Source: Terriglobia bacterium
GTDB taxonomy: Bacteria; Acidobacteriota; Terriglobia; Terriglobales; Acidobacteriaceae
Length of the DNA: 64,000 bases
Direction: 5' to 3'
Assembly (NCBI GenBank): GCA_020073215.1
Contig: JAIQFO010000001.1
Location: forward strand, 248,001 to 312,000
Under the pieces are notes generated by a model, which had not been told where the DNA came from, ran no database searches, and was given only the letters and a program-made list of their open reading frames with translations. The position numbers and the translations under genes were made by a program. Below are positions 36,451 to 44,891 of the stretch, one piece after another. Numbering within the stretch: position 1 is the stretch's first letter; every line of letters begins with the position of its first letter.

Positions 36451-36516
36451 AGCCCCTGAAGGGGCATCTCATTTCATCGACCCTGTGGCATCGCTAAAGG
36501 GACGCCCTGACACGAA
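36451..36516. repeat. dispersed intergenic repeat, family A copy
   Basis: Starts AGCCCCTGAAGGGGC and carries GGCATCGCTAAAGGGACGCC, ending CCCTGACACGAA. The rest of the gap between 36309 and 36563 shows no gene. Confidence 0.7.
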
Positions 36517-36563
36517 CCCCGGGGTTCCCGCAGCCTGACGAATGACGGGATGAAGGTGACGAA

Positions 36564-37886
36564 ATGAAATTTCGATTGCCGCGGTGGTCACGCTCCACGA
36601 ATGTGCTCGCCATAATTACGGCTTCGCTGATGATTGCAGCGCGCGGGCAGGCTGAACCGCTGCCGCTGGAGCGCGCCATTCGACTCGCGCTCGCGCACAG
36701 CACCGGTTCGGCGATCGCGAATGCCGACGTGCAGCGCGCCTTTGCCTCCTACCGCGAACTTCGCAACAACTACATGCCACAGTTCATCCTCGGTTCGGGC
36801 CTCGGCTGGACCTATGGATACCCCCTCAGCATCGAGGGATCGGCACCGGCGCTGGCGAATGTCGTCGCGCAGAGTTCAGTGTTCAACCCTTCGCAGCATC
36901 AGTTCATGAATGCGGCGAAAACGGACTGGCGCGCCTCCCTGTTTCAGGACAGAGACCAGCGCAATGCCGTGATCCAGGATGTGGCGCTGACCTACGCTGA
37001 GCTGGCGAAGTGGGAGGCGCGACTGGTGCGCTTGCAGCAGGACGAGTCGCAGGCGCAGCAGATGGAGCAAGCAGTAGCCGAGCGCGTACAGGAGGGCGTC
37101 GACAGCAGCGTCGACTTGACCAAAGCCAAACTCGTCGCGGCGCGTATGCGTCTACACCGGGCTGAGGCGCGTGGCTCCGCCGACGTCCTGCGGCGGCATC
37201 TCTCGACGCTGACCGGTTTGCCGGTTTCCTCTATCGAACTCGCTCCCGAAACCATTCCGGCTCTGCCACCCGTCGCTGCGGAAGAAGATCTTTCGCAAAA
37301 GGCAATCGCCACCAGTCCCGCGATCAAGTCTGCTGAGCAACATTCTCTGGCGGAAGCGATGCGGGCTTCGGGCGAGCGCCGAGCTTTGTATCCGTCAATT
37401 GATTTTTCTGCCCAGTATGCAAGGTTTTCAACCTTCAATAACTACACCCGATACTTCCCGGCCGGCACCTTCCAAAAGGACAATGCCACGGTCGGCTTGG
37501 CCCTCCGCATCCCGCTGTTCAACGCCAGCCAGCGCGCGCGGGCCGATGCGGCCGCGACCGATGCCCTAAAGGCAAAGAAGCAAGCAGAGGCGGCTCGCAA
37601 TCAGGTGGCGGAGGAAACATTGAAACTACAGCGTGCCGCCGAGCAACTCGAGGCCGCCCGCGAGGTCGCGCAGCTGGAATATCAATTGGCAGAGTCGGGC
37701 CTGGAGGCGGCCCAGACCCGGATCGATGCCAAGACTGGCACCTTGCACGAATTGGCCGATGCGCGCGCGCAGGCCGCCGAACGCTATCTGCTTTTCCAGG
37801 ATGCCGATTTTGAGTACCAGCGGGTGCGGCTGAATCTGCTGCGTACAACAGGGGAGTTAGAGAATTGGGCCCTTCATAAACCCTGA
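36564..37886 (+). CDS. TolC-family outer-membrane efflux protein
   Basis: 440 residues with a signal peptide (SLMIAARGQAEP) and two OEP repeats: LPLERAIRLALAHS near the N-terminus and ASGERRALYPSIDFSAQYARF in the second half. Long alpha-helical coiled-coil segments (KAKKQAEAARNQVAEETLKL) are clear. It forms the outer-membrane channel partner of the adaptor at 34.1 kb, from which it is separated by a TPR gene and a repeat-bearing gap of about 255 bases. Confidence 0.88.
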   Translation: MKFRLPRWSRSTNVLAIITASLMIAARGQAEPLPLERAIRLALAHSTGSAIANADVQRAFASYRELRNNYMPQFILGSGLGWTYGYPLSIEGSAPALANVVAQSSVFNPSQHQFMNAAKTDWRASLFQDRDQRNAVIQDVALTYAELAKWEARLVRLQQDESQAQQMEQAVAERVQEGVDSSVDLTKAKLVAARMRLHRAEARGSADVLRRHLSTLTGLPVSSIELAPETIPALPPVAAEEDLSQKAIATSPAIKSAEQHSLAEAMRASGERRALYPSIDFSAQYARFSTFNNYTRYFPAGTFQKDNATVGLALRIPLFNASQRARADAAATDALKAKKQAEAARNQVAEETLKLQRAAEQLEAAREVAQLEYQLAESGLEAAQTRIDAKTGTLHELADARAQAAERYLLFQDADFEYQRVRLNLLRTTGELENWALHKP

Positions 37887-38205
37887 TTCGAAATGAATAG
37901 AAACAGGCACCGTCTTCCTCCGTGAACTGCTGCGTACCCTGGGGTTAAGGCGTTCTTCTACCACGGGGTACACAGAGTCACACGGGAGAACCCAACCGCT
38001 TCCCGCCCGAACCCGATTCTCGCCTCTCAATGCGCAATAGCGACGTTCAGCAAGGTTCTTTTGCCATCTGCGGCCTTGTAAGGCACACTAGCATAAAGGC
38101 TTCCACGCTTTTTATAGGGGTTGAAGACGTACCTGGATGGTAGCGTCGACCGGGTGTGTGTGCGCCTTGAGTGTGTGTATCTAATGTTAAAATAAGAGAC
38201 TCACT
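37887..38205. other. intergenic region upstream of hpnJ
   Basis: 319 bases without a convincing gene. Short T-rich and GTGTGT runs precede TAAAAT at 38188-38193, with TTGAGT 15 bases upstream, a weak promoter candidate for hpnJ. Confidence 0.4.
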
Positions 38206-39678
38206 ATGCCTCTGAAAACACTGTTTTTGAACCCGCCTTCGTTTGAGAATTTCGATGGAGGCGCGGGCTCGCGCTGGCCTGCCACGCGCGAGATTGAATC
38301 GTACTGGTATCCGGTCTGGCTCGCCTATCCCACCGGAATGCTCGAGGGCGCGCGCTTGTTGGACGCCCCGCCTCACCACATCACGGCGGAAGAAACGATC
38401 CGTACCTGCAAGGACTATGAACTGCTCGTGCTGTTCACGAGCACGCCCGGGTTCCCCGGCGACGTCCGCATGGCCGAGGCCATCAAAGACAGCAATCCTC
38501 ATATCAAGATCGCTTTCGTCGGACCGCACGTCAGCGTGCTGCCCGAAAAGTCGTTGCTGGACGCGAAGGTGATCGACGTAGCCTGCCGCAAGGAATTCGA
38601 CTACTCCATCGTCGAATACGCGCAAGGCAAACCGATCGAAGACATTCTGGGGATTTCCTACCGCAAGAACGGCGGGGTCGTGCATAATCCCGACCGGCCG
38701 ACGATTCAGGATCTGGATTCCCTGCCGCATGTGACCGACGTATACCGGCGCGACTTGGATGTCCGCCGCTACAACGTGCCTTTCCTGCTCCACCCGTTCG
38801 TGGCCCTCTACACCTCGCGTGGATGCCCGGCGCAGTGCACCTTCTGCCTCTGGCCCCAGACGCTCAGCGGACACCCCTGGCGCAAACGCTCCAGCGACGA
38901 CGTAGCGCGCGAGATGGCCAAGGCGAAAGAATACTGGCCGTATGTGAAGGAATTTTTCTTCGACGACGACACTTTCAACCTGCAGAAGGCCCGCACCGTC
39001 GAGTTATGCTCCAAGTTGAAACCGCTGGGGCTGACTTGGTCCTGCACGTCGCGAGTCACCACCGACTTTGAAACCCTCAAGGCCATGAAAGAAGCCGGAT
39101 GCCGGCTCCTGATCGTGGGCTACGAATCGGGGGACCAGCAGATTCTGAAGAACATCAAGAAAGGCGCGACCGTCGAGCGCGCCCGCCAGTTCACGAAAGA
39201 CTGCCACAAACTGGGACTCGTGGTCCACGGAGATTTCATCCTCGGCCTGCCCGGAGAGAGTCGCGAGACCATCAAGAACACGATCAAATTTGCCAAGGAA
39301 CTCGACGTGGAGACGATCCAGGTTTCGGTGGCACATGCCTACCCTGGAACGGAACTGCACGAGTTCGCGATGAAAAATGGTTTTGTCACCAGCGAGTCGA
39401 AAATGGTGGACGATGGCGGACACCAGATGGTGCAGATCGAGTATCCCGGCCTGCCCGCCGCGGAAGTGCTCGAGGGGGTTCATCACTTTTACGATGAATA
39501 TTATTTCCGTCCCAAGGCCGCGTACCGCATTTTGAGAAAGGCCATGTTCGATGGCGGCGAACGCAAGCGCTTGTACAAAGAAGCGCGGGCCTTCTTGAAA
39601 CTGCGCGCGCAGCGCCACAAGTGGGTCAAGGAAAACCGCAAGGACGAAGCGCCTGCGCCGGAACCGGCCAAGGCGTGA
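38206..39678 (+). CDS. hpnJ: hopanoid-associated radical SAM protein HpnJ
   Basis: 490 residues. An N-terminal B12-binding-like domain (LFLNPPSFENFDGG, IAFVGPHVSVLPEKSL) precedes a radical SAM core whose 4Fe-4S cysteines are C207, C211 and C214 in SRGCPAQCTFCLWP. FILGLPGESRETI follows in the core. The family is linked to the cyclitol-ether ring of bacteriohopanetetrol head groups, after HpnI and HpnK act on the polar head; those two genes are not in the window. It faces away from the hpnE-D-C operon and is followed by two small DMT genes. Confidence 0.9.
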   Translation: MPLKTLFLNPPSFENFDGGAGSRWPATREIESYWYPVWLAYPTGMLEGARLLDAPPHHITAEETIRTCKDYELLVLFTSTPGFPGDVRMAEAIKDSNPHIKIAFVGPHVSVLPEKSLLDAKVIDVACRKEFDYSIVEYAQGKPIEDILGISYRKNGGVVHNPDRPTIQDLDSLPHVTDVYRRDLDVRRYNVPFLLHPFVALYTSRGCPAQCTFCLWPQTLSGHPWRKRSSDDVAREMAKAKEYWPYVKEFFFDDDTFNLQKARTVELCSKLKPLGLTWSCTSRVTTDFETLKAMKEAGCRLLIVGYESGDQQILKNIKKGATVERARQFTKDCHKLGLVVHGDFILGLPGESRETIKNTIKFAKELDVETIQVSVAHAYPGTELHEFAMKNGFVTSESKMVDDGGHQMVQIEYPGLPAAEVLEGVHHFYDEYYFRPKAAYRILRKAMFDGGERKRLYKEARAFLKLRAQRHKWVKENRKDEAPAPEPAKA

Positions 39679-39684
39679 TGGAGA

Positions 39685-39731
39685 GACGGGCGTCTCGCCC
39701 GTCCAGCCGGGAGGGGATGCCCGGCGCTCCA
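39685..39731. repeat. palindromic repeat, family D copy
   Basis: GACGGGCGTCTCGCCCGTC is a near-perfect palindrome, followed by GCCGGG and CCCGGC arms. Sits between hpnJ and the first DMT gene. Confidence 0.75.
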
Positions 39732-39748
39732 CGGGAGTTACCTCGTAA

Positions 39749-40186
39749 GTGACATTTCGAAAATACCTTGTCCTGGCAGGAATCACGGCATTCAGCACCG
39801 CGGGTGATTCCCTGCTGGCTCGTGGGATGAAAGAGCTCGGCGGCTTTTCCCTGCACAATCTTTTCGGCCTGCTGCTGGCTATTCTCAATCCCTGGGTTGC
39901 CCTCGGAATTCTTTTCCTGCTGACCTTTTTCGCCTGTTACATGTCCGCGCTGTCGTGGGCTGACCTCACGTATGTCCTGCCGGCCACGTCGCTCGCCTAT
40001 GTGCTCGTCGCTTTGGTGGGGCACTTCCGTCTTCATGAAGAAATCTCGGCCACACGCTGGCTTGGCATTGCCTTGATCACCGCGGGCGTAGGCTTTGTCG
40101 CTGCCGGCCCTTCGGTCACACCTGGTCTCCACCGCGACAACTCGGCCGAGGTTGCACACGATGCCGTTTCCCAGGAGGTGGAGTAA
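39749..40186 (+). CDS. EamA/SMR-type small DMT membrane protein
   Basis: 145 residues with four transmembrane helices and a GTG start. LADLTYVLPATSLAYVLVALVG-like text and HEEISATRWLGIALITAGV match half-size EamA/ArnE-type subunits. It is followed after three bases by a second, similar protein, suggesting an obligate heterodimer. Confidence 0.8.
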   Translation: MTFRKYLVLAGITAFSTAGDSLLARGMKELGGFSLHNLFGLLLAILNPWVALGILFLLTFFACYMSALSWADLTYVLPATSLAYVLVALVGHFRLHEEISATRWLGIALITAGVGFVAAGPSVTPGLHRDNSAEVAHDAVSQEVE

Positions 40187-40188
40187 GC

Positions 40189-40569
40189 ATGAATGAACTC
40201 TACGCGTGGGCAGCGATTGCGCTTATCATTCTGGCCTCAACCACCGGAGACGTACTGCTCTCCTACTCCATGAAACGAGTGGGACACGTGGGTGAACTCT
40301 GGCAGCGGAGCGGGCTGCTGGCGGTGATTGGGCGCATCGTCACCACGCCCACGTTTGCGCTTGGCCTGATGGCGATGGGAGTCGCGTTCTACAGCCTGCT
40401 GTTTGGCCTCTCATGGGGGAACCTCAGCCTGGTCGTACCGGCATCGGCCTCGCTCACCTTTGTGGCGAATGCGCTGGCCGCGCGCATCTTCCTGCACGAA
40501 CGCGTAGGGCGACGGCGTTGGATTGCGGCCTTGCTGGTCGCAGGTGGCGTGGTGCTAATGGCGGTCTGA
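40189..40569 (+). CDS. EamA/SMR-type small DMT membrane protein, second subunit
   Basis: 126 residues with four helices. Like its partner it ends in the EamA helix pattern (SLVVPASASLTFVANALAAR, HERVGRRRWIAALLVAGGVV). The paired arrangement recalls ArnE/ArnF, which flip a lipid-linked amino sugar. Next to hpnJ this suggests a flippase for a modified hopanoid or lipid-linked sugar (inference). Confidence 0.8.
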   Translation: MNELYAWAAIALIILASTTGDVLLSYSMKRVGHVGELWQRSGLLAVIGRIVTTPTFALGLMAMGVAFYSLLFGLSWGNLSLVVPASASLTFVANALAARIFLHERVGRRRWIAALLVAGGVVLMAV

Positions 40570-40576
40570 ATTGCAC

Positions 40577-41197
40577 CTAACCGAATAGATCGACGGGGCC
40601 GACCAGGAGCCGCTCTTCCTCGCCCGGATCTTTTCCCGTAGATGCGGCATCGTCCGATTCCGGACTTACTCCCGAACTCCCGCCCGAACTCTCCGGCGGC
40701 AGCGTTGTTCCCAGCAAAGGGAACCGCCTGCTCAACCTGGTCGCTTGCAGTCTCCGGTAATCCAGTTGCCGGCGAAATGACTCGGGATCGATCTCGCGCC
40801 GTGTGGTCCTGATGTCGTTCATGACCGCCTGCAACCTGGCCAACTCCGTGATCAGATCCGCGAGCACACCCTTGCCACCAGCACTCAACAGAACAAACTC
40901 CAGACAGGCTCCGGAGTGGCCCCGAATCGCCCTTACTTCACCCACGGCCCGGAACGACGCTGCGTTGACGCGCAGCACGAGTTCGGCCCGCACGCCGGGA
41001 GCTATCGGCGAAGTGGTTTCGACGCAACATCCGCCGAGGCTCAGGTCGCGAATCTTCCCTGGAAGAATGATGCCGTCGGACGGGAGGCGGCTGATGGTGG
41101 CGTGCCCGCCACAACTGAATCGCGGGCTATCGCGGCGATCGTCGATTGCAAGAACATGGTTCTCCCGAACATTGTCCGCGCCGTCGCGTTTAGCCAT
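40577..41197 (-). CDS. PilZ-domain protein
   Basis: 206 residues with a cyclic-di-GMP-type PilZ domain: DRRDSPRF (RxxxR-like) and DLSLGGCCVET (the D/NxSxxG motif), then a beta-barrel through about residue 115. A helical and Ser/Pro-rich C-terminal half has no recognised fold. Converges on the second DMT gene. c-di-GMP binding is likely from motifs; target unknown. Confidence 0.88.
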   Translation of the reverse strand: MAKRDGADNVRENHVLAIDDRRDSPRFSCGGHATISRLPSDGIILPGKIRDLSLGGCCVETTSPIAPGVRAELVLRVNAASFRAVGEVRAIRGHSGACLEFVLLSAGGKGVLADLITELARLQAVMNDIRTTRREIDPESFRRQLDYRRLQATRLSRRFPLLGTTLPPESSGGSSGVSPESDDAASTGKDPGEEERLLVGPVDLFG

Positions 41198-41310
41198 CTT
41201 TATTAGATCGTGCGTTCGGGACGGATACTTGATAGGAACATCGCGGTAACCCGGGATTCGAAACTGACGTAATTAAAGTCGAGGCGAGTCTCGTCCAGAT
41301 GCCGCAACTG

Positions 41311-41377
41311 GAGTTGTCATCCTTCTCGCGTGCACCGGGAGAAAGCAGGTCCTTCGTTTCGCTCAGGATGACAACTC
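41311..41377. repeat. inverted repeat with family F core
   Basis: GAGTTGTCATCCT (41311-41323) and AGGATGACAACTC (41365-41377) are perfect inverted copies around about 40 bases containing AGGTCCTTCGTTTCGCTC. Lies between the PilZ and hpnE genes. Confidence 0.7.
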
Positions 41378-41443
41378 TACCTGCTCAAAATGACAACTCT
41401 AGTTGCTTAGTTTTCACGGCTCTGGTTGTTTAGTTTGACGGCT

Positions 41444-42907
41444 CTAATGAAAGAGTTTCATCAATCCACGCGGGGCTAAATCGGAGACGAGAAAGCTGGG
41501 GCGTTTACCGCTGGCGAATCGTGCCACAGCTTCCGCCGCCAGATATCCGCTGCGCACCGCGCCCTCCATGGTGGCGGGCCAGCCGGTTGCGGTCCAATCG
41601 CCGGCGAGAAAGACTCGCGGCCATGCCGTATCGGGCTTGGGACGGTGCTGGTCGATTCCCGGGCGCGGCGAATAGGTTGCGTGCACTTCCTTGATCACGG
41701 TCGATTTCAGCAGTTTCGCTTCGCGCGCGCCGGGGAAAAACTCCTGCGCTTCTTTCATCGCCAGGTCGACAATTTCCGTCTTCGACTTTTCCACCAGACC
41801 GCGGGAGCAGCTCACGACCAACTCAACGTAGCTGCCGAGGCCGTTCTCGCAAGCTTCGTCGCTGTGAGCGTCGTTGTTCCGAACCTCAGTATTCCGGGCC
41901 TCAATGAGCCGCGATTTGTGAAACATCCACTGGATCGTTCGGTCGAGCAGCACGGCGTGATCGAGATCGCTGATCTGCCGGTCGAACCAGAGATGGATGC
42001 CGGTGATCGGTGAGGACGAGAACTGGCCTAGCGCGGCGGCCAGAGGCGCAGCCGACGGAGTGTCGGGCAACATGCGCGCGACACCATCAAAAGGGACCGC
42101 CAGAACCAGATAGTCGAATCTCTGTTCCTGCCCGTTCGTGGTCACATCTACGCCAAAGGCTTCCGAGCGGAACGATTCCACGCCGGCACGAAACTGGATC
42201 TCTCCGCCACGGGCGCGGATGTAGTCTCCGGCGGTGCCATACAGTTCGGTGAGGGGCACGGTTGGAATTCCCATGCGCCCGGCCGCGGCTGACTTAAGAA
42301 ACGACTCACGCACCACCTGGGCCGCGTAAGGGACCGAAACCCGATCGAGATCTTCGTTCAGGGCGCTGACCAGGATGGTTCTCCAGAAACGCTCGATGGC
42401 TTGCTCGGTTTGTCCGTGGCGTTTGAGCCAGTCGAGGAATGTCTCACCCTCGTCCGCTGGAATGGAAGGAGCGAGCGCCAGCATGGCGCGGCTGATGGCC
42501 ATCTTGTCGCGAAAGCTCAAACACTCGGCCCGGAGAAACGCCGGCGCGGTATGCAGCGGCGCCGGCAGCCATGACGGGGCGATCACCGATGCACGTCCTC
42601 CGGGCTCAAGGAAGGTCAGCTTCTCATACCAACGGATCTTGTCTTGCACTCCCGTGCGTTGATAGAAATCGAGCAGGTTGGTGCAGCAGCCGAGCAATAC
42701 GTGCTGGCAATTGTCCACAATTTCGCCGGTGCCAGGATGCTGATAAGAAGAGGCGCGCCCACCGAGATAGGGGCGGCGCTCAAACAGGGTGACGCGAAAC
42801 CCTGCTTCCGCCAGCGCGCATCCAGCGGCCAGACCGGCCAACCCGCCTCCAGCGATAGCGACGGTAGAAGGGTTTGTCGTGTTAGTGGAGATCGAGGGCG
42901 GCATCAC
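41444..42907 (-). CDS. hpnE: hydroxysqualene dehydroxylase HpnE
   Basis: 487 residues. FAD-binding amine-oxidase fold with VAIAGGGLAGLAAGCAL near residue 18 and C-terminal FLAGDWTATGWPATMEGAVRSG. It converts hydroxysqualene to squalene in the three-enzyme HpnC-D-E route. Its start overlaps the hpnD stop by four bases, and the gene order C, D, E is conventional. Confidence 0.94.
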   Translation of the reverse strand: MMPPSISTNTTNPSTVAIAGGGLAGLAAGCALAEAGFRVTLFERRPYLGGRASSYQHPGTGEIVDNCQHVLLGCCTNLLDFYQRTGVQDKIRWYEKLTFLEPGGRASVIAPSWLPAPLHTAPAFLRAECLSFRDKMAISRAMLALAPSIPADEGETFLDWLKRHGQTEQAIERFWRTILVSALNEDLDRVSVPYAAQVVRESFLKSAAAGRMGIPTVPLTELYGTAGDYIRARGGEIQFRAGVESFRSEAFGVDVTTNGQEQRFDYLVLAVPFDGVARMLPDTPSAAPLAAALGQFSSSPITGIHLWFDRQISDLDHAVLLDRTIQWMFHKSRLIEARNTEVRNNDAHSDEACENGLGSYVELVVSCSRGLVEKSKTEIVDLAMKEAQEFFPGAREAKLLKSTVIKEVHATYSPRPGIDQHRPKPDTAWPRVFLAGDWTATGWPATMEGAVRSGYLAAEAVARFASGKRPSFLVSDLAPRGLMKLFH

Positions 42908-43842
42908 AGCAGACGCTTCAGGATTCCTTTTCCCATGACCGAAAGTTTTTCCGGAACCGTTAACCGGACCCGCTCACTGAAGACGTCGTACTGGTTCGCC
43001 GCCATCTTTTCGAGCAAGCGGCGATAAATGGTGATCAAGACCCATAAGGCGGGCTGGCTGTCTTCATTCACCAGCGGGATCAGTTCTTCCCCGGAGCGGT
43101 AGCCGTCGCGCGCCCGATCCGCCTCCATCGCCAGCAGCGGACGGATGCAGGCAATGTCAACCTGCGGCGTGGCCAGATCGGCGGCCGAGAGTCCGTGCTG
43201 CGCGAGGTCCTCCTGCGGAAAATACACCCGGCCCATGGCGACGTCTTCTTTGACATCGCGAATGATGTTCGTAAGCTGAAAGGCGAGACCGCAGTGTTCG
43301 GCCAGCGACTCGGCGGCGGGATCGCGATACCCGAAAATCTTGATGCACACCAATCCAACCACCGACGCCACGCCGTAGCAATACTGGCGCAACTGTTCAA
43401 ACGTCTGGTAACGCGCAACCAGCGGCGCACCGGTGTAGGCTGGCTGCGCGTGATCGAGATCAGCAGCCGTGCCGTAGGCGAGTTGATCGAGAAGGCCAAC
43501 CGGAATCTGGTAGGTGCGCTGCGCATCGGTCAGCCCCAGCAGCACTGGATCGTCGGTTGGCTGTGCCGCCAATGCGCGGTGGACTTTATCGAGCCAGTCC
43601 GCCAGCCGGTTATGGCGATCCTCGGGGCTGAGCGTGGCGTCGTCGGTAATGTCGTCGCAGCGTCGCATGAAGGCGTACACCGCGCTCAACGCATTCCGTT
43701 TTCTCCGCGGAAGTACCGCAAATCCATAGTAAAAATTTTTGGCGGCGGAGCGGGCGATGCTCCGGCAGACGGAGTACGCCATATCGAGCTGGGAAGGGGT
43801 CGGAGAAAATTGCACGGGCGCATTTCCCGCGACCGTACTCAT
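42904..43842 (-). CDS. hpnD: presqualene diphosphate synthase HpnD
   Basis: 312 residues of the squalene/phytoene synthase superfamily. Two Asp-rich motifs bind Mg-diphosphate: MRRCDDITDD and LTNIIRDVKEDVAMGRVYFP. It joins two farnesyl diphosphates to presqualene diphosphate. Four-base overlaps with both hpnC upstream and hpnE downstream show tight translational coupling. Confidence 0.93.
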   Translation of the reverse strand: MSTVAGNAPVQFSPTPSQLDMAYSVCRSIARSAAKNFYYGFAVLPRRKRNALSAVYAFMRRCDDITDDATLSPEDRHNRLADWLDKVHRALAAQPTDDPVLLGLTDAQRTYQIPVGLLDQLAYGTAADLDHAQPAYTGAPLVARYQTFEQLRQYCYGVASVVGLVCIKIFGYRDPAAESLAEHCGLAFQLTNIIRDVKEDVAMGRVYFPQEDLAQHGLSAADLATPQVDIACIRPLLAMEADRARDGYRSGEELIPLVNEDSQPALWVLITIYRRLLEKMAANQYDVFSERVRLTVPEKLSVMGKGILKRLL

Positions 43843-44780
43843 CGGAGTTTCCCCAGCGCGGCACGGGCGACCAGGGCCAGCTTCCGCGTCCTGGAGATTG
43901 CGGGACGCCGGCCGAGCACGGCGTAATTCTGGCGCTCAATTGCGTTCAGGATTTCCTGTCCGCCGCGGCTGAAGAGTTCGATATCAATGGCCAGTTCGCG
44001 CTTAACATTCGCAATCAGCGGCAAACCTTGCCGAAACCATTCCCGGGCGCGTTCGACTTCAAACTTGATCATCTCGCGGAACGCGGAAGTGTTTTCACGG
44101 TCGCGGATCACGTTTTCGCTCACCCCGAAACGGCGCAGGTCTTCGAGGGGAAGATAAATTCGTCCTTTGGCAAAGTCCGCGCTCACGTCTTGCCAGAAGT
44201 TCGCGAGCTGCAACGCGGTGCAGGTGCAGTCGGAAAGCTGTTGGCGGTCGGAATCGCGATATCCGCAGAGGTACAGCACCAGGTGGCCGACCGGATTCGC
44301 CGAAAACTTACAGTAGCCAAGCAGATCGTTGAACGTTTCGTACCGGCTGACGTTTTGGTCCTGCCGGAAAGCAGTCAGCAAGTCGGCGAATTCATGTTTC
44401 GGAATTTCAAACTGGCGCACCGTTTCGGCGAGCGCGACAAATACGGGATGGCGGGGATGACCGTCGTAGCACGCGTTCAGCTCCGCCTCCCACTGCTCGA
44501 GCATCTGTAAAGATGCGGCGGTGTCGCCCACTTCGTCGCCCAGGTCGTCGGAGATGCGGCAATAGGCATAGACATTGAAGAAGTGCTGGCGCAGCCGCTC
44601 CGGAAGAAACCACGACGCAACTGAAAAATTCTCGTAGTGCGAGCGCGCCAGGCGGCGGCAATATTCCAGTGCCTCGGCTTCCGAAGGCGCGTGCTCGGGA
44701 ATGGCGTACTCAGGCGGCAGCGCACTCCAGGCGGAGGCGGGCGGCGCAGTCGAGGGATGGCTGGCAGCGGTTGTCATCAA
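43839..44780 (-). CDS. hpnC: hydroxysqualene synthase HpnC
   Basis: 313 residues. Squalene-synthase-like fold with YCRISDDLGDE and LANFWQDVSADFAKGRIYLP as metal-binding motifs; it converts presqualene diphosphate to hydroxysqualene. First of the three squalene genes, separated from the dehydrogenase genes by about 110 bases that hold a palindromic repeat. Confidence 0.93.
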   Translation of the reverse strand: MMTTAASHPSTAPPASAWSALPPEYAIPEHAPSEAEALEYCRRLARSHYENFSVASWFLPERLRQHFFNVYAYCRISDDLGDEVGDTAASLQMLEQWEAELNACYDGHPRHPVFVALAETVRQFEIPKHEFADLLTAFRQDQNVSRYETFNDLLGYCKFSANPVGHLVLYLCGYRDSDRQQLSDCTCTALQLANFWQDVSADFAKGRIYLPLEDLRRFGVSENVIRDRENTSAFREMIKFEVERAREWFRQGLPLIANVKRELAIDIELFSRGGQEILNAIERQNYAVLGRRPAISRTRKLALVARAALGKLR

Positions 44781-44811
44781 AACTTAATCCCACAGGACAG
44801 AACGTGTTTCG

Positions 44812-44862
44812 TGGAGAGCCGGGCGTCCTCGCCCGGCGGACGGGCGAGACGCCCGTCGCTCC
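44812..44862. repeat. palindromic repeat, family D copy
   Basis: Two adjacent hairpins: GCCGGGCG/CGCCCGGC and GGACGGGCG facing CGCCCGTC. Between hpnC and the first dehydrogenase gene. Confidence 0.75.
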
Positions 44863-44891
44863 ATCGTACGACTCATCACGCGATCACGACG

